A stretch of DNA of 64,000 nt from Marinicauda pacifica (GTDB taxonomy: Bacteria > Pseudomonadota > Alphaproteobacteria > Caulobacterales > Maricaulaceae). Of the stretch, positions 8,669 to 17,791 are shown one piece after another (within the stretch, counting starts at the first letter, position 1; the number at the start of each line of letters is the position of its first letter). The stretch covers positions 620,501-684,500 of the forward strand of contig NZ_SRXV01000001.1 in the NCBI RefSeq assembly GCF_004793635.1, read 5' to 3'. The notes under the pieces were generated by a model that saw only the letters and a list, made by a program, of their open reading frames with translations, was not told the DNA's origin and ran no database searches. Position numbers and translations under genes: made by a program.

Positions 8669-9163
8669 TCAGGTCGGTTCGCCGACGAGGGCAACGACAC
8701 GGGTTTCCAGTTCCTCGGCAAGCTGACGGCCAACGGGATCCTGGTCTGTGCGGATGTTCTGAATGAGCGCCGCGCGGATCGTATGAACATGGGCTTCGGC
8801 CAGCGGCGTCGGCACCGTGCTGCGCTTCTCCGGGGTCTCGATCAGACGGGCCAGAGAGGCGGCAATGCGTGTGACCAGTGGAAACTCGTAGGTGGATCCC
8901 AGTCCGCGAAGATCATGGGCGACTGTAAACAGCGCATCGCCATGGTCGCCGGCCAGGCCGTGGGTCTTCACATCCTTCAGAGCGGCTTCCAGCTTGTCGA
9001 CTTCCTGGCCCAGCCAGTTGCCAAACTCGCCGCTGAGCTGGTCCAGCGCCTTCTCGGCACGCGCGATGGCTTCCGGGTCAGCGGCAGGCAGGCGGCCCCC
9101 GACCTTCACGCGGAGCATGTTGGGCGGAGTGATTATTTCGATCGGCTTTTCACGGCTGGACAT
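8669..9163 (-). CDS. Hpt-domain phosphotransfer protein
   Basis: 164 residues. The helical-bundle histidine phosphotransfer motif is visible as AHDLRGLGSTYEFPLVTRIAASL near residues 82-104, with the phospho-accepting histidine in AHDLRG. The preceding helix (LDQLSGEFGNWLGQEVDKLEAAL) and the first 35 residues are outside the core fold. It would accept a phosphoryl group from a response-regulator receiver or a hybrid kinase and pass it on. It is encoded just downstream of a receiver-domain gene (23 nt gap, same strand), forming a two-gene unit. No histidine kinase is present nearby. Confidence 0.82.
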   Translation of the reverse strand: MSSREKPIEIITPPNMLRVKVGGRLPAADPEAIARAEKALDQLSGEFGNWLGQEVDKLEAALKDVKTHGLAGDHGDALFTVAHDLRGLGSTYEFPLVTRIAASLARLIETPEKRSTVPTPLAEAHVHTIRAALIQNIRTDQDPVGRQLAEELETRVVALVGEPT

Positions 9164-9186
9164 GCATTTGCTCCCGGCAAGGTCAA

Positions 9187-9705
9187 TCAGGCGGTCTGGT
9201 ATTCGTCTTCACGGCGCTCCGGCCCCTCATAGTCTTTCGGTTTGAGGCGGCGCCGGTCAGGGCCGAAGAATTCTTTGGTGCGCACGAAGGATCGCGGACG
9301 GTTCACGATCGTCTGGATGCGCAGGTAGAGGCTGTCAGAGGCGAAGGGCTTCGCCATGAATTCCGTCACGCCGGCATCGCGCGCCTCGCGTACCTTGGAT
9401 GTCTCGGTATAGGCTGTCAGCATGATGATCGGGACGAAGGGGCAAGGGCTCTTCTCCTGCGAGCGCAGCATGCGCACCAGCGTCAAACCGTCTACAGGGC
9501 TCATCTTCCAGTCCATGATGATCAGGTCGATCGGCTCCTGGCGTAGCGTCGCGAGGCAGTGCTGGGCGGTAGCCGCCTCAAAAATCCACTCGCATCCAAA
9601 GGCGCTCAGTACGGTCCGGACCAGACCGCGCATCGCCGCATTGTCATCCACGATCAGGATGCGCAACTTGGAAAAAGCGTTGGCTGCTTCGACCTCACCG
9701 GCCAC
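9187..9705 (-). CDS. CheY-like response regulator receiver protein
   Basis: 172 residues. Single receiver domain: acidic pair IVDDN (about residues 19-23), phospho-acceptor aspartate in LIIMDW (about 65), the LTAYT switch threonine region (about 97) and the lysine in MAKPF (about 117). The last 40 residues form a basic/acidic tail (GPDRRRLKPKDYEGPERRE), a type seen at the end of several alphaproteobacterial stand-alone receivers. No output domain. Starts with GTG, preceded by GGGGGA six bases upstream. It is co-transcribed with the Hpt gene and probably passes phosphate to or from it. A CtrA-like site lies 52-66 nt upstream. Confidence 0.9.
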   Translation of the reverse strand: MAGEVEAANAFSKLRILIVDDNAAMRGLVRTVLSAFGCEWIFEAATAQHCLATLRQEPIDLIIMDWKMSPVDGLTLVRMLRSQEKSPCPFVPIIMLTAYTETSKVREARDAGVTEFMAKPFASDSLYLRIQTIVNRPRSFVRTKEFFGPDRRRLKPKDYEGPERREDEYQTA

Positions 9706-9756
9706 GACAATCCCCCCGGAACTGGTTTCTTCACCATTCCGAATACCCGGATTTGC

Positions 9757-9771
9757 TTAATGTGACGCTAA
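9757..9771. promoter_or_regulatory. CtrA-like binding site
   Basis: TTAA-N7-CTAA followed by AC, the same variant as at 4177-4191, in the 74-nt gap upstream of the response-regulator gene and downstream of the nadK stop. Position and sequence fit a promoter-proximal CtrA site. This is a pattern match only. Confidence 0.4.
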
Positions 9772-9779
9772 ACCGGTGA

Positions 9780-10538
9780 TCAGGTCGAGAATTGTTCGAC
9801 CAGAATCCGTTCTTCCAGCGCGCGCCCCTCGTCGAACAGCATGTGGAGCGTGATCTCGCGGGATTCTCTGATCGAGAGGTGACAGGTCTCGCGAAACTCC
9901 TTGTTGTCCGCGACAGCGGACACGGGCCGCTTGTCCGGTTCGAGGACGTCGATTTCCACGGTGGAATCGTGAGGCAGGAGGGCGCCGCGCCAGCGGCGCG
10001 GGCGGAATGCGCTGATCGGGGTCAGGGCCAGGAGCTGTGAATCCAGCGGCAGGATGGGGCCGTGAGCAGAGAAATTATACGCAGTCGACCCGGCGGGCGT
10101 GGCTAGCAGGACGCCGTCCGCGGAGAGCTCGGGCATGCGGACCGTACCGTCGATCGAAATCTTCAGCTTCGCCGTCTGGCGTTTTTCGCGCAGCAGGGAG
10201 ACTTCATTGATTGCGAGAGATTCAAAGCACTCCCCATTGACCCGCTCGCCCACCGCTTTGAGCGGATGGATGTCGGCCTGGGTTGCGTGCGTCAGCCGCT
10301 CGATGAGGTCGGTATCGCTCGGTTCGTTCATCAAAAAGCCGACCGACCCGTAATTGATGCCGTAGACGCGCGTGGAACTCCCCATGACGGAGTGGAGCGC
10401 ATCGAGCATTACCCCGTCACCACCCAGTGCGACCAGGACATCGGCGTCCTCGCGCGCAACCTCGCCATAACGTTTGCTGAGGCTGGCGCGCGCGGCCTGC
10501 GCATCGTCCCGGCGGCTGGCATGGAAAGCGAGTTTCAT
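9780..10538 (-). CDS. nadK: NAD kinase
   Basis: 252 residues from the ATG at 10538, which gives the normal length for the alphaproteobacterial enzyme; an open frame continues 60 codons further upstream, but that part is not family-like. It phosphorylates NAD to NADP using ATP. The GGDG motif (39-42, in LGGDGVML), the YGINYGSVGFLMNE segment and the LSADGVLLATPAGSTAYNFSAHGPI motif are all present, which cover the substrate-binding and catalytic loops. It is a stand-alone cytosolic gene, with a CtrA-like site and signalling genes downstream of it. Confidence 0.95.
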   Translation of the reverse strand: MKLAFHASRRDDAQAARASLSKRYGEVAREDADVLVALGGDGVMLDALHSVMGSSTRVYGINYGSVGFLMNEPSDTDLIERLTHATQADIHPLKAVGERVNGECFESLAINEVSLLREKRQTAKLKISIDGTVRMPELSADGVLLATPAGSTAYNFSAHGPILPLDSQLLALTPISAFRPRRWRGALLPHDSTVEIDVLEPDKRPVSAVADNKEFRETCHLSIRESREITLHMLFDEGRALEERILVEQFST

Positions 10539-10744
10539 GGCGAGAAATCTCAAGTGACCGAAAACAAGAAGCAAATTTGCGGGGATTGAACCCTTAGTCT
10601 TGTTGCGGTGCAAGGTGCGTCCTGCGCGCTGCAGGTTTGCCGGCTCCGCGCCTTGCCGGCACGATTGACCTGAAGCCGCATGAGAGCGATCCTTGAGAAA
10701 ATAAAGAACGCGGTTCACGAACCGCAGTCACAGGGAGACGCATC

Positions 10745-11515
10745 ATGGACGATCACGCCACTATCTCTGTCAAGGAACAGGTCTCTGAGCAGGAATGGAA
10801 GGCGCGCTGCGATCTGGCCGCGCTTTACCGCCTTGCCTTCATGCATGGCTGGGACGATCTGTTCTTCACGCACATCTCGATGCGCATCCCCGGCGAGCCG
10901 GAGCATTTCCTGCTCAATCCGTTCGGACTGTTGTTCGAGGATGTGACGGCGTCGAACCTCGTCAAGGTCGATGAGGAGGGCAATGTGCTCCCGCCTAGTC
11001 GCTACGGCATCAACCCGGCCGGCTTCACGATCCACTCCGCTGTCCATGCGGCGCGCCCCGACGTTCATGTCGTCATGCATCTGCATACCGACCAGGGCGT
11101 GGCGGTGTCTGCCCAGAAGCGCGGTCTCCTGCCGATCTCCCAGCTCGCCATGAACGTGATGAAGGATGTGGCCTACCATGGCTATGAAGGCATCGCTCTG
11201 GAAGCCGAGGAGAAGGAGCGCCTGGTTGGCGATCTTGGCGAGAAGAATCTGCTCATCCTTCGCAACCACGGGACCCTGACCTGCGGGGATCACCCGTTCG
11301 CGGCCTACACCCGGATGTATCTGCTGGAGCGCGCCTGCAAGGTTCAGACGCTGGCCCAGTCGGGCGGAAACGACCTCATCGAGTGGGACACCAAGATGCA
11401 GGAGCGCGTCTACGGTCAAGGCGAGCAGGCCTTTACCAACGATCTGTTCAAGGAGATCGGGTGGGCGGCGATCCGCGGACGCGTTGACCGTCAGAGCCCC
11501 GGCTACGATGCGTGA
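10745..11515 (+). CDS. Class II aldolase/adducin-family protein
   Basis: 256 residues matching the class II (zinc) aldolase fold. The metal ligands are visible in VVMHLHTDQG (H-x-H, about residues 111-113) and LRNHGTL (about 180). The family includes fuculose-1-phosphate aldolase and ribulose-5-phosphate 4-epimerase, plus many proteins of unknown substrate. This one belongs to the long subgroup common in Proteobacteria, resembling adducin head domains, with a WDTKMQERVYGQG tail. GGGAGACGCATC precedes the ATG. Neighbours do not point to a sugar pathway, so the substrate is not assigned. Confidence 0.82.
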   Translation: MDDHATISVKEQVSEQEWKARCDLAALYRLAFMHGWDDLFFTHISMRIPGEPEHFLLNPFGLLFEDVTASNLVKVDEEGNVLPPSRYGINPAGFTIHSAVHAARPDVHVVMHLHTDQGVAVSAQKRGLLPISQLAMNVMKDVAYHGYEGIALEAEEKERLVGDLGEKNLLILRNHGTLTCGDHPFAAYTRMYLLERACKVQTLAQSGGNDLIEWDTKMQERVYGQGEQAFTNDLFKEIGWAAIRGRVDRQSPGYDA

Positions 11516-11626
11516 TCCAGGTGCCGTGAATTTCGAATAATTCGCGTCTCGAGAGAAAATTTTCTGGACTTGCCACTCTTTGCGCTGCCCAATGGCGTCT
11601 CAGGCAAAGGGTGGCGGGGATGAGAC

Positions 11627-12427
11627 GTGGCGCGATGGCCCACAATTGCGGCAGCCGGTATTGTCGCCGCCTTGCTCGCATTGCTTCTCTCCGTGCCCGC
11701 CCGAGCCGGCGCCTGGACGCAGAAGCGCGGCGACCAGATCTACGTCCTGACCGCCGGGTGGCACGGGCTTGACCCGGCGGATGGACCGGCTCTTTTCAAG
11801 AAGCAGGAAATCGCGCTCTACGCGGAGTGGGGTCTGACCGACCGCATCACGCTCTATGGGCGCCTGGCGCGGCAGACCGTCACGCGTGACGTGTGGAGCG
11901 AGGCCGAGCAGGACACGGTCGTAGTCACCCAGTCCGCACTGGGCGGCAATGAGGCGGGCGTACGGGTCGGGCTGTTCCAGCGCAGATCCTGGGCGAGCGC
12001 CATTCAACTTGGCACGACGTTCGAAAGCTCGGGTGAAAATGTCAGCAATGCCGGGCTTGGCCAAGGTGGCGGCGACCTTGAAATACGTGCGATGGCCGGT
12101 CGTTCATTGTCCCGCCGGGGATTTGCCGAGGCCCAGCTGGCTTGGCGCCAGCGCAGCCTTGAGGACCGTGGCGAAGTGCGGCTCGACCTCACGGCGGTCT
12201 ACCCGGTCAACACCCACCTGGATGTGATGGCTCAGACCTTTTCGGTCTGGTCCATGGACACCGACCCGACGCGCTATCGCTCTTTCTCCGGCCACCGCGC
12301 GCAACTCTCCTTGTTGGCCGATGGCGGTCCAGGCCGACTTTATCAGCTGGGCGTGCTGGCCACAGTCGCGCGCGACGGAATGGCAGACGAGCGCGCGTTA
12401 ATATTGGGCATAGCCCAGCGCTTCTAG
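11627..12427 (+). CDS. Outer-membrane beta-barrel protein, unknown function
   Basis: 266 residues with a signal peptide (hydrophobic residues 9-25, cleavage near ARAGA). The mature sequence is a run of amphipathic strands with many Tyr/Trp/Gly and ends in -AQRF, a classic outer-membrane insertion signal (C-terminal Phe). The start is GTG. No family recognised; it resembles uncharacterised alphaproteobacterial proteins annotated as putative porins or transporters. It lies 107 nt before the RND pump genes, but is unlikely to be the pump's exit duct because it is far too short for a TolC-like protein. Confidence 0.7.
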   Translation: MARWPTIAAAGIVAALLALLLSVPARAGAWTQKRGDQIYVLTAGWHGLDPADGPALFKKQEIALYAEWGLTDRITLYGRLARQTVTRDVWSEAEQDTVVVTQSALGGNEAGVRVGLFQRRSWASAIQLGTTFESSGENVSNAGLGQGGGDLEIRAMAGRSLSRRGFAEAQLAWRQRSLEDRGEVRLDLTAVYPVNTHLDVMAQTFSVWSMDTDPTRYRSFSGHRAQLSLLADGGPGRLYQLGVLATVARDGMADERALILGIAQRF

Positions 12428-12534
12428 CCGGGAACATTACAGAGATTTTAGTGCGCCCCCGCAGTGTTTTGCGTGGTTGTGCGTTGCTTTTTTAGTGATT
12501 GGGCGCATATCACGCCCGCTAGCTGGAGACCAAA

Positions 12535-13653
12535 ATGAAGCGCGCCGCATTCCTGATCTTCGCCCTTGTCGTTTTTGCGGCGATGGCCGTTGCCGTTCTG
12601 ATCCGCTCGATGACGGGCGAGGACGATGTCGCCAACGGCTGGGGCGGCGGGGGTGTTCCGGTGGAGGTGAGCCCTGTCGAGACACGCGAGTTTGTCGATA
12701 TCGTCGAAGCTCTTGGCACGGCCGGTGCCAATGAAGGGGTGACGATCACCGCCAAGGTCTCCGACACTATCTCGCGTATCAATTTTGACTCCGGCGACTA
12801 CGTGGAAGAAGGCCGCATCCTGGTCGAGCTGGCCTCTGCTGAAGAGGCGGCCGGGCTCAACGAGGCTCGCGCCACCTTGCGTGAAGCAGAGCGCGAAATG
12901 ACTCGTATCCGCGACCTCACCGAACGCGGTGTGGCGCCGCAATCGCGCCAGGACGAGGTGCTGGCCGTTCTCGAACGCGCCCGGGCGCGGGTTTCCCAGA
13001 TCGAAGCGCGTGTGGCCGATCATATCATCCGCGCCCCGTTCTCCGGGATTATTGGCCTTCGCCACGTGAGCCCCGGCGAACTGGTCGGACCGGGTGACGC
13101 CATCGCGCGTCTGGACGACACGAGCGTCATCAAGCTCGATTTCACCGTGCCGGAACGCTTCTTGTCGGTCCTCGCCGAAGGCATGCAGGTCGAAGCGCGC
13201 ACCAGTGCTTCGGAGCAGACATTCACCGGTGAGATTGCCCGGATCGACAGCCGCGTCGATCCGGTGACGCGTGCCGTGACGGTACGCGCCCTAATCGATA
13301 ATGAGGACGGTGAGCTTCGCCCGGGCCAGCTCATGACGGTGGAAGTGCGCCGCGACGAACGCCAGCGCCCGGCCGTGCCGGGATCGGCTTTAACGCGTTA
13401 CGGAAACGAGGTTTTCGTTTTCGTGCTCACGCAAACCGAACGCGGAACGAGTGTGGAGCGCCGGCTGATCGAGCCCGGCATCCGTATCAACGGAATGATC
13501 GAAGTGCTTTCTGGCCTGGAAGTCGGAGAGCGCATCGTCTCCGAAGGCGTTCACCGGGTCAGCGAGGGTATGCCTGTCACGGTTGCCGATGAGGCTCCCG
13601 CGTCTCCCAACGGTGCGGGTTCGGCGACGACATCCAGCGGCGGAGTGCGCTGA
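12535..13653 (+). CDS. RND efflux periplasmic adaptor (membrane fusion protein)
   Basis: 372 residues. An N-terminal membrane anchor (about 4-24) is followed by the lipoyl-like half motif, an alpha-hairpin with LNEARATLREAEREMTRI (about 105-125), the second lipoyl-like half (ADHIIRAPFSGIIGLRHVSPGELV) and the beta-barrel/MP domains. It links the inner-membrane RND pump to an outer-membrane channel. GGAGACCAAA precedes the ATG. Its stop overlaps the start of the pump gene by one base, so they form one transcript. No TolC-like gene follows, so the pump must use a channel encoded elsewhere. Confidence 0.9.
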   Translation: MKRAAFLIFALVVFAAMAVAVLIRSMTGEDDVANGWGGGGVPVEVSPVETREFVDIVEALGTAGANEGVTITAKVSDTISRINFDSGDYVEEGRILVELASAEEAAGLNEARATLREAEREMTRIRDLTERGVAPQSRQDEVLAVLERARARVSQIEARVADHIIRAPFSGIIGLRHVSPGELVGPGDAIARLDDTSVIKLDFTVPERFLSVLAEGMQVEARTSASEQTFTGEIARIDSRVDPVTRAVTVRALIDNEDGELRPGQLMTVEVRRDERQRPAVPGSALTRYGNEVFVFVLTQTERGTSVERRLIEPGIRINGMIEVLSGLEVGERIVSEGVHRVSEGMPVTVADEAPASPNGAGSATTSSGGVR

Positions 13654-16600
13654 TGACCCTCTCGGACGTCGCGGTTCGCCGACCGGTTCTTGCCTTCGTC
13701 ATCAGCGCGCTGATCGTCGTCTTCGGTGTTCTGGGACTCCAGTCTCTCCCTCTGCGCGAGCTGCCCGATGTGGACCGGCCGGTGGTGTCGGTGTCCGCCA
13801 ACTACCCCGGGGCGAACGCGGAAGTGGTGGAGAACCGCGTCACGCAGGTCATCGAGGACCGGTTATCGGGAATTGACGGGATCGAGACGATCATATCGTC
13901 TTCGCAGGACGGCGATTCACGTATCACGATCACCTTTTCGCTGGGCCGCGACATCGAAGCGGCCGCCAACGACGTGCGCGACGCAGTGTCCCGGACGCTC
14001 GATCAGCTTCCCCAGGACGTGGAAACGGTCGAGGTGCGCAAGCAGGACTCCGATGCGCGTCCGTTCATCTGGTACAATCTCATGTCGGACCGGATGACCA
14101 GCGAGGAGCTGTCCGACTTCGCCGGCCGCAATCTGGTCGATCCGTTTTCGGTGATCGACGGTGTCGCCCAGGTACGCATCGGCGGCGAGCGGCGCTACGC
14201 GATGCGAATCTGGCTCGACCCGGCCGCGATGGCCGCGCGCGGCGTGACCGTCACCGATATCGAGAATGCGCTGCGTTCCCAGAATGTCGAGCTGCCCGGC
14301 GGGTCAGTCGAGACCTCCGACACCCAGATCGTGGTTCGGGTCGAGCGCCTCTTCTCCAGCGAGGAGAGCTTCGAGCGCCTGCCGATCACCTCGCCGAGCA
14401 GCGGGCACGTGATCCGGCTGGGCGAGGTCGCCGATGTCGAGCTGGCCGCAGAAGAGCCGCGCACCCTGTTCAGGGGCAATCAGCAGAACATGGTCGGGCT
14501 CGGCTTCGTGCGTCAGAGCCAGTCGAACGCCGTCGAGGTCGCCGACAACGTGGCCGCCGAAGCCGAGCGGCTGAGCGCCGGGCTGCCCCAGGGCATGCAG
14601 TTGATGGTCGCGTCCGACGATACCGTTTTCATCGAGGAATCGATCAAGGAAGTCTGGCGCACGCTGGGCATCGCTGCCCTTCTCGTGGTGCTCGTGATCT
14701 ATCTTTTCCTCGGCAGTATTCGCGCCGCCATGATCCCCGCGGCGGTGGTGCCGGTCTGCCTGATCGGTACATTCGCGATCCTTTCCGCCTTCGGGTTCTC
14801 CATCAATATCCTGACCCTGCTCGCGATGGTGCTGGCGATCGGGCTGGTCGTGGACGATTCCATCGTCGTGCTGGAGAACATCCAGCGCCGGGTCGATCTC
14901 GGCGAGCCGCCCGCACTCGCGAGCCTTCGCGGCGGCCGGCAGGTCTTCTTTGCCGTGATTGCGACCACGGCGACCCTCATCGCTGTCTTTGTGCCGCTCG
15001 TCTTCCTGCCCGGGTTCATCGGACGCATATTTACCGAGCTCGCCGTGACGATCTCAGGTGCGGTTATCCTGTCCAGCTTCGTCGCGCTCACGCTTTCGCC
15101 GATGATGGGGTCAAAGCTGCTCAAGCCGAGCGGTCAGGCCAGGGGACCGGCCCGCTGGGTGGACCGGGCCGTCTCCGCGGCGCGATCAAACTATCGCAAC
15201 AGTCTTGAAATCGCGCTCAAGGCGCCTGTCGCGATCGTGCCGGTTCTCATCATCGCCCTGGCCGGTTCGGCCTTTCTGTTCGCCAAGCTTCCCGGGGAGC
15301 TGACACCGCCCGAGGACCGGGGGAGCTTCTTCGGCTTCTTCTCCGGCCCCGAGGGCGCGAGCTTCGACTATATTTCCGAGCAGGCGATGGAAGTCGAAGA
15401 CATCATGATGGAGTATGTCGAGGCTGGTGAGCTGCGCCGGGTGCTGGTGGTCGCGCCGGGATGGGGCGGCGGTGGTTTCAGCTCGGGCATCGTCATCGGC
15501 TCCATGGTGGACTGGTCCGACCGCCGGCCGGGCGAAGAGATCATGACCGACATCAACACGCAGCTGGGTCAACTGACGGGCGTGCGCGCTTTCGCCTCGA
15601 TGCGCTCCACCATCGGTGGCGGGGGCGGCGGCGACGATATCCAGTTCGTCATCCAGGGTAGCGAATACGATGCGATCAATGCCGAGGCCGAACGCCTGAT
15701 CGAGGCGATCGGGCGGGAAAATCCCAACCTCATGCGCGCTCGCAAGGATTACGAGCCGACAAGCCCGCGCCTGCTGGTCGATATCGACCGCGAGCGTGCG
15801 GCGGCGCTGGGCGTGAGCGTTGCCGATATCGGGCGTACGCTGCAGACCCATCTGGGCTCGCGGCGCATCGGTCAGTTCATCGATCGGGGCGAAGCGTACA
15901 ACATCATTACCGAGAACCGCCGGGCCCAACGGTCCAGCGCACAGGATCTGGAAAGCCTGTATGTGCGCGGTCTCGAAGGCCAGCTCATCCCGCTCTCCAA
16001 CCTGGTCAGTGTGCGCGAGGTCGGCGAAGCGTCGGAGCGCAACCGCGTCAACCGACAACGTGCCATTGCGGTTTCGGCCACGCTGGCGGAAGGCTATTCG
16101 CTGGGCGAGGCGGTCACCTGGCTGGACGACTGGGCCGAGCAGACCTTGCCGGCCAACATGAGCACCGAATATCTGGGGGGTGCGAAAGAGTATCTTGATG
16201 CCAACAACGCGATCTATTTCGCGTTCGGCATGGCCTTGCTGATCGTCTTCCTTGTGCTGGCCGCCCAGTTCGAAAGCCTGATCCAGCCACTGGTGATCAT
16301 GCTGACCGTGCCGCTGGCCGTCGCAGGCGGGCTTTTCGGCCTCTACATGGCCGGGTCCAGCCTCAACATCTATTCCCAGATCGGTCTCGTCATATTGATC
16401 GGCCTGGCGGCCAAGAACGGCATCCTCATCGTCGAATTCGCCAACCAGCTGCGCGAGGAGGGCAAGGATGTCATTACCGCCACGCTGGACGCGGCCGAGA
16501 CGCGCTTCCGTCCGATCCTGATGACCGGCATCTCGACGGCCATCGGCGCTTTCCCGCTCGTGCTCGCCTCCGGGCCCGGTTCGGAAAGCCGCATCACGAT

Positions 16601-16775
16601 CGGCGTGGTGATCTTTACCGGCGTCATGGTCGCGACCCTGTTCACGCTGTTCGTGATTCCGATGGCCTACGGTGTGCTCGGCCGCTTCACCAAGACGCCG
16701 AACTGGGTCTCGCGCCAGCTCGAAGCCGAAGCGCAGGCGACGGGCGGCGGCGCGGTCGGAAACCCCGCGGAATAG
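13653..16775 (+). CDS. RND multidrug efflux permease (HAE1/AcrB type)
   Basis: 1040 residues, full length for the family. Starts with the typical first membrane segment (VRRPVLAFVISALIVVFG) and periplasmic loop with LPDVDRPVVSVSANYPGA. The proton-relay pair of TM4 is intact (VVDDSIVVLEN, D401 and D402). Twelve membrane segments and two large periplasmic loops are expected. It should export hydrophobic compounds out of the cell using the proton gradient with the adaptor encoded upstream. The third residue block of periplasmic loop 2 is glycine-rich (GGGGGGDDI, about residue 655). No local repressor gene is visible. Confidence 0.95.
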   Translation: MTLSDVAVRRPVLAFVISALIVVFGVLGLQSLPLRELPDVDRPVVSVSANYPGANAEVVENRVTQVIEDRLSGIDGIETIISSSQDGDSRITITFSLGRDIEAAANDVRDAVSRTLDQLPQDVETVEVRKQDSDARPFIWYNLMSDRMTSEELSDFAGRNLVDPFSVIDGVAQVRIGGERRYAMRIWLDPAAMAARGVTVTDIENALRSQNVELPGGSVETSDTQIVVRVERLFSSEESFERLPITSPSSGHVIRLGEVADVELAAEEPRTLFRGNQQNMVGLGFVRQSQSNAVEVADNVAAEAERLSAGLPQGMQLMVASDDTVFIEESIKEVWRTLGIAALLVVLVIYLFLGSIRAAMIPAAVVPVCLIGTFAILSAFGFSINILTLLAMVLAIGLVVDDSIVVLENIQRRVDLGEPPALASLRGGRQVFFAVIATTATLIAVFVPLVFLPGFIGRIFTELAVTISGAVILSSFVALTLSPMMGSKLLKPSGQARGPARWVDRAVSAARSNYRNSLEIALKAPVAIVPVLIIALAGSAFLFAKLPGELTPPEDRGSFFGFFSGPEGASFDYISEQAMEVEDIMMEYVEAGELRRVLVVAPGWGGGGFSSGIVIGSMVDWSDRRPGEEIMTDINTQLGQLTGVRAFASMRSTIGGGGGGDDIQFVIQGSEYDAINAEAERLIEAIGRENPNLMRARKDYEPTSPRLLVDIDRERAAALGVSVADIGRTLQTHLGSRRIGQFIDRGEAYNIITENRRAQRSSAQDLESLYVRGLEGQLIPLSNLVSVREVGEASERNRVNRQRAIAVSATLAEGYSLGEAVTWLDDWAEQTLPANMSTEYLGGAKEYLDANNAIYFAFGMALLIVFLVLAAQFESLIQPLVIMLTVPLAVAGGLFGLYMAGSSLNIYSQIGLVILIGLAAKNGILIVEFANQLREEGKDVITATLDAAETRFRPILMTGISTAIGAFPLVLASGPGSESRITIGVVIFTGVMVATLFTLFVIPMAYGVLGRFTKTPNWVSRQLEAEAQATGGGAVGNPAE

Positions 16776-16789
16776 GGCGCTCTCCAGTT

Positions 16790-17512
16790 TCAGTCGCCCC
16801 GGCGGGGCCAGATCTTCGATCGCAGCCAGCCGAGCGTTGAATTGCCTTTGAGCACGTCGCGATAGGCCTGGTCGAAGAAGTGCTCGACCTCTTCAGGCTG
16901 CTCCAGCATGTCGAGGCGCGTCTGGAAAGGGCCGTCGGGATCGAGCGCCTTGACCTTGCGCGCGGGAATGCCAGCCCAGACCTCGTTTGCCGGGACATCT
17001 CCCGTCACCACGCTGCGCGCGCCGATCACCGCATTGTCGCCAATGGTCACGCCCTTGCCCACAAAGGCGCCGTCCCCGATCCACACATTATTGCCGATGC
17101 GCACCGGCTTGCTCTCCGGGCGAGGGTCGATGCGGTTGTACAGCCCGTGCCAGTCGCTGTCCGTGATCGTGGCTGACTTGGCCACCAGGCAGGCATCGCC
17201 GATCCGGATCGAGCCTCCGGCCAGGATTCGCACCCCGCCGGCAAAAAAGCAGCAATCACCGATCTCGATCTCACCCGGCGTATCGCCCGGCGACCAGACG
17301 GTGAACGTGACGGGCTGATCCTTGCGCGAGACGACGTGAATATTCCGTCCAGCGCGGACATTCGGGCCGAAGACCTCGACATTCCAAGGCCGCACGATTT
17401 TGGGCTCCTCGCCCAGCGCCTCGAAGTGAGGGGCCAGGAAATGGCCCGTCCACGCATTCTCGAAGCGCTCCCAGAGCGCGTGCATCCAGTACGGGCGGTG
17501 GTCTCGGCGCAT
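16790..17512 (-). CDS. Left-handed beta-helix acyltransferase
   Basis: 240 residues from the ATG at 17512. The C-terminal half is a hexapeptide-repeat beta-helix: ILAGGSIRIGDAC, VRIGNNVWIGDGAFVGKGVTIGDNAVIGARSVVTGDVPANEVWAGIPARKV, the usual active-site and coenzyme A-binding coil. It is likely an O-acetyltransferase, or a similar enzyme acting on sugars or lipopolysaccharide; the substrate cannot be read from the sequence. A longer frame extends upstream to 17809, but that part runs over the divergent DUF3253 gene and is not family-like. Convergent with the RND pump gene (14 nt gap). Confidence 0.85.
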   Translation of the reverse strand: MRRDHRPYWMHALWERFENAWTGHFLAPHFEALGEEPKIVRPWNVEVFGPNVRAGRNIHVVSRKDQPVTFTVWSPGDTPGEIEIGDCCFFAGGVRILAGGSIRIGDACLVAKSATITDSDWHGLYNRIDPRPESKPVRIGNNVWIGDGAFVGKGVTIGDNAVIGARSVVTGDVPANEVWAGIPARKVKALDPDGPFQTRLDMLEQPEEVEHFFDQAYRDVLKGNSTLGWLRSKIWPRRGD

Positions 17513-17533
17513 TCGACTTCCTATTCTAAGGTC

Positions 17534-17791
17534 ATGAGCGAAGATCTTATCGAAAGCGCGATTCTCGATCTGGTGGAAAAGCGCGGTGCCTCCAAGTCCA
17601 TCTGTCCCTCCGAGGCGGCCAAGGCGGCTTTTGGAGACAATTGGAACGGACATATGCGCCATGTGCGCGCTGCGGCCGTGCATCTGGCCCGTCAGGGCAA
17701 GGTGACGATACTGCGAAAAGGGAAGCCGGCGGACCCCGAGAGTTTCAAAGGTGTCTACCGGCTCAGCCTGCCGGCCGCTGATGGCGACTGA
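17534..17791 (+). CDS. DUF3253 protein (winged-helix-like)
   Basis: 85 residues, matching the small DUF3253 family: MSEDLIESAILDLVEKRGASKSICPSEAAKA start and a HMRHVRAAAVHLARQGKVTILRKGKP-D core ending in GVYRL. The pattern (helix, S-P-E-A element, helix, then a basic beta-wing) looks like a winged helix, so a DNA or protein contact role is possible; the family has no established function. It is divergent from the acyltransferase gene (21 nt apart) and overlaps the next gene by 11 nt in another frame, so both are likely translated together. Confidence 0.85.
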   Translation: MSEDLIESAILDLVEKRGASKSICPSEAAKAAFGDNWNGHMRHVRAAAVHLARQGKVTILRKGKPADPESFKGVYRLSLPAADGD

